NCBI GenBank assembly: GCA_026122225.1
Contig: JANEZZ010003061.1
Span: forward strand, 1,736,001-1,800,000
Direction of reading: 5' to 3'
Source: Heloderma charlesbogerti
Lineage: Eukaryota; Chordata; Lepidosauria; Squamata; Helodermatidae
DNA length: 64,000 bases
Below the pieces are notes generated by a model. The model was not told where the DNA came from and did no database searches. It saw only the letters and a list, made by a program, of their open reading frames with translations. The translations under genes were made by a program, and so were the position numbers. Positions 10,258 to 20,584 of this stretch are shown one piece after another. Positions within the stretch are counted from its first letter, which is position 1, and each line of letters starts with the position of its first letter.

Positions 10258-10857
10258 CAGACCTCTGTCCACTGCTGGGCTGCAGCTGCAAATGGTGGCT
10301 GTCGTAGCGGCTGCCATTTGCATCCCTGCGTTGCCGTGATAGGTTACGTATATATTTACCTAGGCCATCACGGCAAACAGCAGGGACACAAATGGCGGCC
10401 GCTATGCCATTTGTGTCCCTGCTCTTTTCGTGATAGGCTATGTAAATATATACGTAACCTATCATGGCAATGCAGGGATGCAAATGGTGTAGCAGCCGCC
10501 ACTTGCATCCCTGCATTAGCCGTGATAGGCTACGTATATACTTACGTAGCCTATCATGAAAAGAGCAGGGACACAAATGGCATAGTGGATGCTATTTGCG
10601 ACCCTGCTCTTTGCTGTGATAGGCTACGTATATACTTACGTAGCCTATCATGGCTAACGTAGAGAGGGAAATGGCGGCCGCAGACTGGGGCTGCCATTTG
10701 CACCCACAGACTGGGGCAGCGGATGGCCGACAAAAGGTAGGGTCTGTCCCGGGGAGGTTTTATGGGGTGGTGGTGAGGATTGCTCCGTTCTGCCATGGAC
10801 TCCAGGGGGCTGGATTCTAAAGACTGGAGTCCGTGGCAGAATTCTCTAACATCCCTA
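10258..10857. mobile_element. Hairpin-array hAT element 3, right part only
   Basis: Directly follows the right duplication of element 2. It carries four more 'gataggctacgta' hairpins (about 10337-10375, 10428-10466, 10521-10558, 10615-10652) alternating with 'ggacacaaatggc' units and ends 'attctctaacatcccta' at 10857, as related copies do. Its left end is not visible: the bases before 9056 belong to another repeat. It may be a truncated copy into which element 2 inserted, but no target-site duplication supports the left boundary. Confidence 0.68.
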
Positions 10858-11206
10858 TCCGATGTAGAGACATTGAACAGCTGGAAAGAACTACATACAG
10901 GGGGACTTATTCCTAAGCAATGGAAATTACCAGGGATCTGTTTACTTTGAATGACAGATTGTATTGGAGATTTCATATCTGCTTAGTTACAAAACTATAT
11001 GCAGAGTATATTGGAAACCATCAGATGTATAAAGCAAATATCAAAACTATTAATCCTGCATGAGCAGGATCAAAAGCAACAACTGGAACCCCCCTTTCCA
11101 AAGAAGTCTGTATCCAAACTCCATTTTTCTGACTCTTCCTAAGTACAAACTGCTTCTCTCTTATTCTCATTCTCATTCGCATTCCCTCTCCCTCTCTCCC
11201 CCCCCT

Positions 11207-11246
<40 letters not shown>

Positions 11247-12613
11247 ACCGCCCATTACAGGTAGATTGCTCACTAAGGAAACATCCCCAGCTATTAGCTC
11301 CCAGAGAGAAAATATCAAACAACAATACTTGGCCATTAGCAAGAAATCAAGAAAAGTCATTCAGTAGTCCTCACAGTACAATCACTCTGATGCCCTTAAA
11401 TTGAAGGTAGGGAACCAAAGCTAAGGTTAAGGACACAGGCTTTGTGCTTGAAACATATTTATAGTATTGGAACTCGGTGCATGCCTATGGAGCATTTTGC
11501 AAATGAGAATATACTTCTAACAGCACTTATCTCAATTTTTTTTATTATGGATTTCTTTGTTGTAAGCATTTCTCAGAAACTTGTTGGACAATGCACATTT
11601 TTCCTTAAGTGAGTAAGGGCACAATCTATGCTGGCTGGGGCATGCTGGGAGTTGTACGACTTTTTTTTCTGTCTGAACATGCATAGGATGAGCTCTAAAT
11701 TTTCTTTGATCATTAGATGAATGCCTAGGTCTGTACTTTCCGCAGTCTCTTTTACCTGTGTTTCAGCTGTGGCTTCATAGTGTTCTGGTGACATTAAAAC
11801 AAAATAGTGCAACACAAGGCCAGCCCTACCATTAGGGCTGCATTAGTTTGGGTGCCATAGACTGTGTTTTTTAGCCTCTTCCACATGGGCTAAAAAGGTG
11901 GAGGTGGTGGGACTCCACTGGGTGAATTTAGGGGGGAAGGTGGGAGGATTTAAATCTTCCCTACTTGTGTGTAATGGTCCTGATCCAGATTAGGTTCCTA
12001 CATGATGATTACTTGTAGGTAAAAAAAGAAACAGCGGTTCAGCTACATGCTAGGTATTTAATGTATAGATTAGTCCTGAAGTGTGGCATGGGAACGTCAG
12101 AGGGGGCACTGTGGCAGTTGAGATGTGAAAAGAACCTGAGTTTTAGCCAGGGGGATAGAGAGAAATGGGTGGGCTTTTGCAACATTGTACAGAGAGGAGT
12201 AACATCACTCAGCAATGGATTGAATGGGGGTGGGGGGCAAAGGAGCGGGATGCATCAAAGAAAAAGCCAGGGGTATGTGGCTGCTCAGCGGATGTTGTCA
12301 ATGGATATGGAGAGTGATCAAGGAAAGGAAGGCTCAGGAGGAAAGAGAAGTAGGTCTTGCGTATGTATCAACATTCTTATTATCGTGCTTCATAATCCTA
12401 CGGGACACATGACATTTTGCTGCCTGAAGCAGAACAGCAGATGGTGCTTTCTCACTCCCCCAGTCAAGGTGCATAGTACATCAGGCCAGCCAAGTGGTAC
12501 CTGTGGCAGAAAATCCCAGAACTGTCTCTCCTTAGGAGTAAAACCACCACCACCACCACCACAGAAATAATCAATCATGTATGGCATTCAATCCCTCCCT
12601 CCTGCTCCATATT
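10858..12613. other. No gene recognised
   Basis: Unrecognised sequence apart from the simple repeat at 11155-11249 and a partial TTAA-type palindrome at about 11600-11700 ('aagggcacaatctatgctgg', 'ggagttgtacgac'). The 169-codon plus-strand frame at 12061-12570 ends in a proline run from a (CCA)n tract and has no domain. A faint LINE-1-like impression near 10860-11060 was not strong enough to call. Confidence 0.45.
11155..11249 (+). repeat. Pyrimidine tract and (CA)n microsatellite
   Basis: A (CT)-rich tract runs into an uninterrupted (CA) run of about 14 units ending near 11249. Such pyrimidine/CA tracts are common in vertebrate intergenic DNA and are often polymorphic in length. Confidence 0.95.
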
Positions 12614-13065
12614 AAGAGAGCAATCCTATGGCCCTCTAGGCACTGTCTAGCAGGCCATAGGATATAGTTTATTCCGGGAACTGACCTTGGCGCTCTGAGG
12701 TCAGTTCCCCGAGAACCGACCTCCCCCCTTGTCTGTGCTGCCTGGGAGGCAGCGTGGAGAAGCCCTGTCCTCTGTGCTCGGAAGATGAGCGCAGAGTGAC
12801 CAAAAAGGGGCAGGGCTGGGGGGTATTCTGGGGTGGGGAGAGCGGAGCTGCGCATACGACACATCCTATGTGTCATACAGCAGCTTCCTCTCCTGGCCGG
12901 ACCCCCGTGCTGCTAGACAGCCGTTTTCGGTTGTCTAGCGAAAATGAGCAAGGCAGGAGAGGCGCAGAGGGAACAATCCCCCCATGCCTCTCCTGCCTTG
13001 TTTTGGATAGGCAGTCACCTCCAAGGTTGGAGGTGGGCACCTATCTACTTAGGATTGTGCCCTAA
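12614..13065. mobile_element. TTAA-flanked palindromic element, long copy
   Basis: The left end TTAAGAGAGCAATCCTATGG and the right end 'taggattgtgccctaag' are inverted copies of 'TTA(A/G)GGGCACAATCCTA', the terminus also seen at 46686 and 56914. Internal arms 'aactgaccttgg' and 'gaccgacctcccc' fold back near the left end. TTAA-like flanks suggest piggyBac-type mobilisation, an inference from the flank only. No transposase frame is seen. Confidence 0.5.
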
Positions 13066-13718
13066 GATGTTTAATATGATATCTTGCTGTCTTATGGCCA
13101 CCCTGTAGAGATTTTCTTGGATCTGTTTGGGCTGTGTACAATCACACTAGCACAGAGCTCAAGACTTGTCCCCTGCTCAAGCATAGATTTAAAGCTCTAG
13201 ATGCTCTTTCCCAGTTCTCATTCCTCATAATAAACTTTTCAGGTATTAATAAGGTGGACAATGAGAGATTGGAGGTTAAAGTCGAGACCAGCTGGATGGC
13301 CAGTGTGTGCTGCTTGATAGGAAATTGATATTTGTACTGGGACAGGAAAGATCCTATATTCTCTCTCTCTCTCTCCACACACACACACACATACACCCCC
13401 CCGCTACAGAAAGGAATAAATAACCCTTGTTTGCTGGAATCCTTCAGACCAGTTGGGTTAGATCTCTTTGCACCATACTTTGAAGAGATTATTGCGGTGT
13501 AGTGGGATTCCATTCAGCAAACTATATTTATACTTACACAGAGGACAGGACTTCAAATGTGTAAACTTGTACATTATTCCTGGATATGTATGACAGTTAT
13601 GAGCACTGGTACAGTGGATATGTGCTCAAGTTATATATATTAAGGTGGCATGTTATGTTTATGAGAAGGCTTCTAGGGCAGAATATCTTTGGGTGAGTGC
13701 AATTCACTCACTTTCTGG
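13066..13718. other. No gene; microsatellite at 13359-13397
   Basis: Unrecognised sequence except for a (CT)n(CA)n microsatellite at 13359-13397. The minus-strand open frame across it is produced by the simple repeat. Confidence 0.5.
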
Positions 13719-13726
13719 GCCTAAAT

Positions 13727-13946
13727 CAGGTGTGGGCAAGTTTGGGAGGTCTGGGACATTTCCCCCCGCAGACAGCCCCTGCTGGCTGCACTCTTGCCAA
13801 TGCTGTGCCACTGAATTCCTTCTGCAGCAGTGTGTTTCCAAAATTTGTCAGCAAGCTGCAGATGTTTTTGCCGCCACCATGCATTTTGGTGGTGCAGCAG
13901 CGATGGAGGGCAGGGGCGATGTGGGGGTCCATGCTGCTCACCCCTG
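13727..13946. mobile_element. Short hAT element with CAGGTGTGGGCA ends
   Basis: It begins CAGGTGTGGGCAAG and ends TGCTCACCCCTG, which are inverted. Flanking octamers are GCCTAAAT (13719-13726) and GCCTAAAC (13947-13954), one mismatch. Length 220 bp, non-coding. CAGGGG-type termini with an 8-bp duplication are characteristic of hAT transposons, so this is a non-autonomous member of a family different from the TAGGGATGT elements. Confidence 0.8.
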
Positions 13947-14244
13947 GCCTAAACAGATGTTTTGGGGACTATGGGGATGCATCTTCTCCAAGAATTTATG
14001 TAGTAATGGCTAGTTTAGAAATGTCACGTCATTCCACTCATCATTTCTGCATTTCTCTTCCAGTTCAAAGTGTGCTGCTTGCAGGGGGGGTGGGGGGTTA
14101 TGGGGAGGATTCATGGGCAAGATGTGGTTCAGTGGCAGCTACTTAGGTCCATAATACCTAGTTAAGCCCTCCAAGATAGGCAAGTCACTTGCATTCAGAT
14201 TCTGTGCTGGCTCTTTCATGGAACCCAGTATGACTGGAGAATGT

Positions 14245-15222
14245 GTGGATGTCCAGCTCTCATTCTCAAAGCATATCTAGATTCCTGGCTGCTACTGAAA
14301 ACGCCACCTGCTCTAGACTGGGGATTGTTAAATCATATGAAAAAGGAATGCTCACATCTCTCTGGTAACCACATTCCTCTGCTAACCTCCAAGTTAGATT
14401 ACTGCAGTGCGCTCTGCATGCAGCTGCCTTTGAAGACAGTTTAGAAGCGGCAGCTCATGCAAAATGTGACAGCCAGATTGATAACAGGAACAAGAAGGTC
14501 TGAACATATAAGCGATTCTGGCTCGCTTGCACTGGCTTCCTGTATGTTTGTGAGCCCTATTCAAGGTGCTGGTTTTGACTTATAGAGCCTGATATGGTTT
14601 GAAACCGCAACATCTGATGGAGCTACTGTCCTGGCATGAACCCACCTATATACTACGTTCATCTAAGGCCTTTCTCCAGGTGCCTCCTCTGACAGAGGCT
14701 TGGAAGGTAGCAGCAAAGGAGAGGGCCTTTTCAGTGGTAGCCCCCTATTATAGAAGGATCTCCCTGATGAGGCCCACCTGGCACCAGCATTGTTATGTTT
14801 TCAGCACCAAGCAAAGACTGCAAAGACCTTCTTCTTTCAGGCATTTGGCAGCATATGATGAGGTTTTAATCAGGTCCTGGATTTTCCTTATTGTTGATTG
14901 TTTAACATTGTTTTAGATATATGTGCGTCTCTGTGTGTGCTGTCTGTTTATATGTTTGTGTAGAAATTGTTTTTATAATGTATTTTAAGGTTTTATTTAT
15001 TTATTTATTTATTTTTATTATGTATTTATTTCATTTCTATATCACCCAATAGCTGAAGCTCTCTGGATGGTTCACAAAAATTAAAACCAAAGAGAACACA
15101 ATAAAACAATATAGATAAAACAACAATAAAGATGTATATAAAACATCTTTGTTTTAATCTTTGTAAACTGCCCAGAGAGCTTTCAGCTATTGGGTGGTAC
15201 AGAAATGATGTAAACAAAATGA
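14245..15222 (+). mobile_element. L2-clade LINE, 3' part, interrupted
   Basis: Translation in broken frames recovers the C-terminal region of an L2-type reverse transcriptase: a 'leucine-aspartate-tyrosine-cysteine-serine-alanine-leucine' stretch near 14390, then 'AKERAFSVVAP' near 14715-14750. The 3' UTR follows, ending 'gtaaactgcccagagagctt' and 'attgggtggtacagaaatg'. Stops and frameshifts make it a dead 5'-truncated copy. It is split by an inverted LINE tail at 15008-15145. The clade call rests on recalled family similarity. Confidence 0.7.
15008..15145 (-). mobile_element. LINE 3' end inserted in inverse orientation
   Basis: A (TTTA)n run, then 'tttctatatcacccaatagc' and 'tgaagctctctgg', is the reverse complement of the LINE tail that resumes at about 15165. 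It lies within the 3' UTR of the plus-strand LINE and is therefore a later, very short insertion or a local inverted duplication. Confidence 0.6.
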
Positions 15223-15241
15223 AATGAAATCCCTCCATTCT

Positions 15242-15314
15242 AGCCTTCCCCAACTTGGTGCCTCCAAGTCTCCAACACACCTGGAGCCTGGAGGATGCCA
15301 GGTTGGGGAAGGCT
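15242..15314. mobile_element. Minimal foldback element
   Basis: A 73-bp hairpin: 'agccttccccaacttggtgc' and its inverse 'gccaggttggggaaggct', with only about 35 bases between the arms. It is a deleted derivative of the family at 8526 and 62631. Confidence 0.65.
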
Positions 15315-15968
15315 GTGATTCTGACACATGTGAGGCTTGGCTTGCTTTAGGCTGGACTGCTACCTGCTATTTATGAGGATGATTTGTATGCCTCATATAT
15401 TGAATGTTAGCCTTAAAATGTTCCATTCTGAGATCTAATTTCTGCTATTATCTCTTGTGGAATTACTCGAACAATTTTTACAACACTGCAAATGACTCAG
15501 CCAGCAAGGCCCAAGCATCTTCCAAAAATACATAATAATCATGATTATGCATGTGGGTGTGGGTGTCATGCACTCAATGCTGTAGCCTCAGCAAGGCAGG
15601 GCCAGACAGAACAATGAAGAGCAAGTGAACAGAAGCAGGTGGGAGGCAGGATGCAAGCGGGGAGAGAGTTTGACTGGTACAGAGGTTACTTTCTCTAGAT
15701 GACGGGGTACTCAGACTGAAGGGCATTAAAATATTTGGGGTTTTATATAGGAGGAAGTGGGAGGTGACTGGTTCTTCCACATCCCTGGATTCTCTGGCTA
15801 GAAGGGTCCAGCCCAAAGCTGGCTTGAAGGGCTGCCCCACCCCACCATTCACTTCCCTGGTGGTACAGTGAGTAAGGCACTTGTGGGGTAACACAAGTTC
15901 AAGCCCTCAAGCCTTGTTGTGGCTCAAGACAGTATCTATTCATGTTTATACACAGGCATTTTTGCCAA
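15315..15968. other. No gene recognised
   Basis: Unrecognised, apart from 'tggtacagtgagtaaggcac' near 15860, which faintly recalls a tRNA-like SINE head but lacks a convincing B box. A 106-codon minus-strand frame (15574-15894) has no domain. Confidence 0.45.
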
Positions 15969-16309
15969 TCCAGGGCCAGCATCAAGGGTTGGCATAGTGG
16001 GGCACCTGCCGAAGGGCCACACCCCAGGAGGAGCCCACTGACAAGAGCCCCCTGGAGTTACTCCTCCTCTTTACCACTGCAACCTGCTTGTTCGCCTCCC
16101 TCTCGCTCTGGCCCAGACAAAGGTGGAGGGGAGACAGAGAAGCAGGAGATGCCTTTGCTCACTGGCTCTCTGCCTGTCCGGCAAGCAAGTGGTAGCCATG
16201 AGGAGCAATAGCAGCTGCTGACAATGGCGGTGAGGCAGTAGACTCACTGGGGGATGGGGCCCATTGAGGATGTCTTGCCCAAGGGCCCTCAAAAACCTGG
16301 TGCTTCTAC
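15969..16309. mobile_element. GGGCC-end element, diverged copy
   Basis: Opens 'ccagggccagcatcaagg' and closes 'gcccaagggccctcaaaa', roughly inverted. Termini rich in GGGCC resemble those of the element at 39805-40129. No target-site duplication was found, so the boundaries and the family assignment are tentative. Confidence 0.4.
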
Positions 16310-16580
16310 TGTGCCAATTTCAATTTTATTTGCAGCCTGCCTTCGTGTGTATCATACTCGAGGTGGTTCATGTCAAACTGACATAGCTTGTAACAATATT
16401 AAAAAATCAGAAATGGTTTCATCTACAACATGTCAATAAATAGAATACAATAATTCATAATAAAGCAATAGATAAATATCAAAACGTTTGAGAACAATAC
16501 TCTGGTAAATAACTTAAAATATAGCTAAGTACAAGATTAATAAGACCAATCACATAAGTCAATTCATAATTACTGTATCA

Positions 16581-16845
16581 TAGGGCTGTGCAGGGACCCC
16601 CCGAGCTGCTTTGTAGCTTCCAAGGTGGGCTCAATTAGGCTCAGGCAGATTCGGGGGGGCCTCCAACCTGACTTGGCCCTGAACCCGAAGTGGGATTTGG
16701 ATGGTGAACCCTGCTTCGGATCCCCCCCGATGCCCTCGAGCAACCCCCCAGCTCCTTACCTGGGCCTCGTCCTCCTGCTCTGCCACAGCCACTGCCTTCT
16801 CCGCTGCTGCACCACCACATTTATGTATGTATGTATATATGTATT

Positions 16846-16884
<39 letters not shown>

Positions 16885-17850
16885 TTTTCTTAATCGCCCA
16901 TCTGGCCAGTCACCCAGCCACTCTGGGCGATGCACAATGGTACAATTTAAAACAGTAAAATTGTACATTAAAACATTTCAAAATATCCTAACCCACCCCA
17001 AATGCCTGCCTGAATAACCAAGTTTTCAGTGCATGGCAGAAGCTCATTAAAGAGGGGACATGGTGGAGTTCCCTAGGGAGGGTGTTCCACGGAGTGGGGG
17101 CCCTCTCCCTCATCCTCACCAGCCTAGCTGTCCTGGCTGATGGGACAGAGAGAAGGCCATCCAAGGTTGATCTTGTTAAGCAGCCTGTCTGGTGTTGCTG
17201 GAGGCACTCCTTGAGATAGGCGCTCCTTCTCTGCCTTGTCTGCTGCCACATTCTCCTTGCTGCCACCACCTTCTCCCTCACCGCTCGTTGCCTCGCCGCC
17301 TTTGCTGCTGCCGCTGCCTTCTCCATTGCTGCCGCCACCTTCTCCATCGCTGCTGCTGCCACCAGCTCCTGAGGCCTGGACGCATGGCAACTCACCTTCA
17401 TGCAGGGAGTCACCATTTTTAAAATGGCAACCTCCTGGAAGTTCCAGGAAGTTGCCATTTAAAAAATGGTGACTTCCTGCAAGAAGAGTCACCGTGCGTC
17501 CAGGCCTAAGGAGCTGGTGGTGGTGGAGAAGGCAGCAGCAGCGGTGGCGAAGGCAGCAGCAGTGGCTGTGATGGAGAAGGCGGTGCTGGCACAGCAGCGC
17601 AGGAGGCAGCGGTGGTGGGCAGCGGGGGTGGCGAGGAGGAGGAAGCTCAGGTAAGGACGTGGAGGTGCCGGGGGGGCCTGGGCCCGGGGGGCAAAGTTCT
17701 GAAGCCCACTGAGTGGTTCAGAGAGCCCCCAACCCACTCCGGGTCGCTTTGTGCCCCTTCTGCTTTGCCTCAGAAGGGGCACAAAGTGACTCGAAGCAGC
17801 CCGCTTTGACTTGGGCTTTGGGCTTTGGGCCGAAGCAGTGCACAGCCCTA
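16581..17850. mobile_element. Long palindromic hAT element, TAGGGCTGTGCA family
   Basis: The ends TAGGGCTGTGCA (16581) and TGCACAGCCCTA (17850) are perfect inverted repeats. Flanking octamers are CTGTATCA (16573-16580) and CTATATCA (17851-17858), one mismatch. The centre (17408-17472) is a large hairpin: 'ccatttttaaaatggcaac' faces 'gttgccatttaaaaaatgg'. Trinucleotide-rich 'gctgctgccacc' arms flank the hairpin. A LINE fragment at 16822-17215 lies in the left arm; without it the element is about 0.87 kb. The Ala/Glu-rich open frames come from the trinucleotide arms and are not treated as genes. Confidence 0.82.
16822..17215 (-). mobile_element. LINE 3' fragment nested in the hAT palindrome
   Basis: A (TTTA)n tract at about 16845-16885 starts the segment. 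Its minus strand encodes a short C-terminal stretch, 'RERAPTPWNTLPRELHHVP' and 'LKTWLFRQAFG' (17130-16990), which matches the end of L2-type reverse transcriptases. It interrupts the 'ctgctgcaccaccac' arm of the palindrome and so inserted after it. Confidence 0.65.
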
Positions 17851-17859
17851 CTATATCAT

Positions 17860-18490
17860 AACATGAAACCACTGAGTGAGATCAGTGGGAGTTTTGGGAC
17901 TGGGTGTCATTGGCATGCAGATCGCACCCAACTCTCCCTCCATCCTGTACATCAGATTCAGGTGAAGTGATGGACGTGCTGAATTGTTGCCTGGAAGCAG
18001 TGACAGGCTGGAGGAGGGCCAACATACTGCAGTACAATCCTGACAGAATGAAGGCACTGTTGGTGGATTGTCCGTCTCTTGTCTGAGGTGGCATTCAGCT
18101 GTTCTGGAAGGTATTGCTCTCTCACTAGAGAATTGTGTTTGCAGTCTGGGGCTGCTTATTGAACCAGCTCTCTTGCTAGAGGCCTACGTGGCCCAAGAGT
18201 GCATGGAGTGCCTTTCCCCACATAAGGTTGTTGCACCAGCGGTCACCTCTCCTGGACAGAGATAGCCTGGCTACAGTTGTCCATGCTCTGGAAACCTCCA
18301 GGTTAGACCACTGCAAGATATTGTACACAGGGCTGCCTCTGAAATCTGCTCAGAAACTGGTCAGTGCAAAAGACAACCCCTGGGCTACTCACAACTCCAG
18401 TAGCTGCTGGCCCATTTCCAACCCAAAGGCAACCCTTTAAAGCTCTACATGGCTTGGGATCTTGATACTTAAGAAATGTCTTCTCTCACA
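17860..18490 (+). mobile_element. L2-clade LINE, reverse-transcriptase fragment
   Basis: Near 17905-17935 the plus strand reads His-Ala-Asp-Arg-Thr-Gln-Leu, a decayed form of the YADDTQL catalytic motif of L2/CR1 reverse transcriptases. The second catalytic aspartate is replaced. Further along, 'acagagatagcctggctac' and 'ttagaccactgcaagat' match the LINE copy at 61160. Frames are broken and the copy lacks its 5' part. It begins right after the hAT palindrome's right duplication, so the palindrome may have inserted in this LINE, but I see no LINE sequence on the left side. Confidence 0.6.
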
Positions 18491-18724
18491 TCAACCTTAT
18501 CGCCAAAAAAGAGGACAAAAGGGAATGCCAATTTGCATAATGTTTGCGTATGCTAGCTTATCTATACCGATGCAAATGCAGAAATGATTACTACAATTTT
18601 AAGAGAAATACAGTGTGTCTCACTATAGCGGGGAAGACTGTGACCATGTGACTGGTGGGCTGGCTCAGTCTGCTGTTAGGGTGCTAATAAATATTGATGG
18701 GCAATCTCAAGGTCCAGCTCTCCC

Positions 18725-18763
<39 letters not shown>

Positions 18764-18764
18764 T

Positions 18765-19180
18765 AGTTAGAATCATAGAATAGTAGAGTCATAGGAAGGG
18801 CCTATAAGACCACTGACTCCAACCCTCTGCTCAATGCAGGAATCTAAGTCAAAGCATCCCCGACAGATGGCTGTCCAGCCTCGTCTTGAATGCCTCCAGT
18901 GTGGGAGACCCCACCACCTCCCTAGGTCATTGGTTCCATTGTCGTATTGCTCTAACAGTCAGGAAGTTTTCCTGATGTTCAGCCAGAATCTAGCTTCGTG
19001 TAACTTGAGCCCATTATTCCGTGTCCTGCACTCTGGAATGAACGAGAAGAGATCCTGGGCTTCCTCTCTGTGACAAGCTTTCAAGTACTTGAACAGCACT
19101 ATCATATCTCCCCTCAGTCTTCTCTTCTCAAGGCTAAACATGCCCAGTTCTTTGTAGTCTTCCTTGTTCTTCCTCCTTAT
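18765..19180 (-). mobile_element. CR1 LINE, 3' part
   Basis: Read from the minus strand, this is the CR1 3' end. The tail is the reverse complement of 'tagaatcatagaatag', and the frame 19141-18959 carries 'MFSLEKRRLRGDMIVLFKYL', the conserved C-terminus of CR1 reverse transcriptase. It is 5'-truncated, as most CR1 copies are. It is preceded by a (TTTA)n tract and sits inside repeat copy C. Confidence 0.85.
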
Positions 19181-19338
19181 TAACTGCTAAGGCCCTTTTA
19201 TTAGCACACAATCACCAAGGCCTTATTGGGTTTCATTCTCAAAGTTAATTAGTATGCATAGCCAATTAGCAAACATGGTAGAAAATACATTTAAATACAT
19301 TCAGTTACATTTATTGAGTTTGTACTTATTAATTCATT

Positions 19339-19496
19339 TCATAGAATCATAGTATAGTAGGGAAGGGACCTAAAAGGCCATTGAGTCCAACCTCCTGCTC
19401 AGTGCCAGAATCCAGGTCAAAGCATCCCTGAGAGGTGGCTGTCCAGCCTCATCTTGAGTGCCTCCAGTGTGGGAGAGCCCACCACCTCCCCAGGGA
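19339..19496 (-). mobile_element. CR1 LINE, short 3' fragment
   Basis: A second CR1 tail in the same orientation: 'agaatcatagtatagtaggg', 'attgagtccaacctcctgct' and 'gcctccagtgtgggagagcc'. It repeats the first 150 bases of the copy at 18765. Both CR1 pieces interrupt repeat copy C. Confidence 0.8.
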
Positions 19497-19689
19497 ATGG
19501 GTTTCATTGACATCTTTATCTTTAACCCAGGCTTGGACAGGATAACCCTTCGAAGAGAGGATGCCATCAAACAGAGGACTTGTCCTCTGACAGCCCTTCA
19601 AACAGAAGGGCATCTTCAAGTAGAAGACAGCAGCCCTTTAAATAGAGGGCTGCTCTCTGTAAAGTAGGGCATCTGGCCAGCCTATCACA

Positions 19690-20580
19690 GACATGGATAT
19701 GAAGAGAAGTCCTGAAGAGCAACACTCAATATTCTGGTTGCCTGTTATGTGCTGATATAAGTTCCAGCCAGGGGCTGGAGACAAAGCCAAGGCAGCCAGA
19801 GGTGGAAACAGACTCACGCTCCCTTCCTTGGTGCAGGCAAATGTTTCATTTGTTTTTCATAGTGAGAATTAATAAAACAAATCATCCCCGTAAAAAGTAG
19901 TAAGGAAAAGTTTTGTTCTATGGCATACCTAAAAATGATGGTTCTTTATTTTCAGTTTTTAAGTAACATTAACATTGTGTAATGCATAATTTTACATTTT
20001 GCCTACTTTAGTTTAAAAGAATAACTCTGATAGAGGAGAACAATTAAAAGCATATTAGCCACGATTAGGTATTCAGCTGTGCACAACAGAGCTGGCAGAC
20101 AAATATATCAGAGAAATTGTGGAAGAAAAACAGGGAAAATAAGTCTGCATTATGCATTATCATTATTATTCAAACAGTCCTGCAGCAAAATTCAGTCCTG
20201 GTGTAACTGAAAGCAGGGATCTCAATGGGCTGATGCTGGTTAAGCTTTTGTATGCAATTACAAACTGAAAATATAAAATAAAACTGTGATTTAAAATTCA
20301 AAGTGAAGAGCTCAGACCTGGAGGAATAACAGATCTGAAAGGGCACATGGAGATTTCAAAAGTGGGGTGGTGTGGGGGTGGCGGAAGACCCACCTCTTCA
20401 GAATATTAGGATCTGATGGAAACGTCTGTCTGACAAATCCAACCCAGAAATAAGTCTCTGGAATTCTGCAGCTTCCATTCATGAGACACACATCCCAGTG
20501 TTTCAACCATTCCAACAGTTTCAGCATTTGTGTTTGCCACTGTATCATCTTCACTCACATACCTTAAAGCAGAGGTAGGT
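19690..20580. other. Repeat-poor, AT-rich; possible conserved non-coding DNA
   Basis: No repeat family recognised between about 19850 and 20310. The stretch is AT-rich, with 'attagccacgattaggtatt' and TAATT/ATTA-type cores, a texture I associate with conserved non-coding elements. Conservation cannot be judged from one genome. Confidence 0.35.
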
Positions 20581-20584
20581 ATTG

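Larger units (their letters stand above)
18501..19684 (+). repeat. GGGTGGCCA-end repeat, copy C, interrupted
   Basis: The left part (18501-18726) matches copies A and B: 'cgccaaaaaagaggac', 'gccaatttgcataatg', 'agaaatgattactac', 'gaagactgtgaccatgtgac'. The right part (about 19506-19684) continues with 'tttaacccaggcttggacag', repeated 'agaggac' motifs and 'gtaaagtagggcatctggcc'. Between them lie about 780 bases of (TTTA)n and CR1 sequence. The repeat was therefore in place before the CR1 insertions. Confidence 0.7.

Noticed and set aside
9985..10323. Pro/Ala/Gly/Arg-rich frames in the hairpin-array element
   Set aside because: By-products of GC-rich inverted repeats. They cross the element boundary and lack transposase motifs.
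9056..10857. Hairpin array considered as a CRISPR-like repeat-spacer array
   Set aside because: Units are nested inverted repeats inside a transposon with terminal repeats and 8-bp duplications, in vertebrate DNA; there are no unique spacers of constant length and no cas genes.
10860..11070. Possible LINE-1 ORF2 remnant
   Set aside because: A faint resemblance in translation only; frames are broken and no diagnostic motif could be matched.
15855..15905. tRNA-like SINE head
   Set aside because: An A-box-like 'tggtacagtgagtaaggc' is present but no B box follows at the right distance.
16988..17654. Ala/Glu/Lys-rich open frames that look like a coiled-coil protein
   Set aside because: Produced by trinucleotide repeats in the arms of a hAT palindrome; both strands and several frames stay open.
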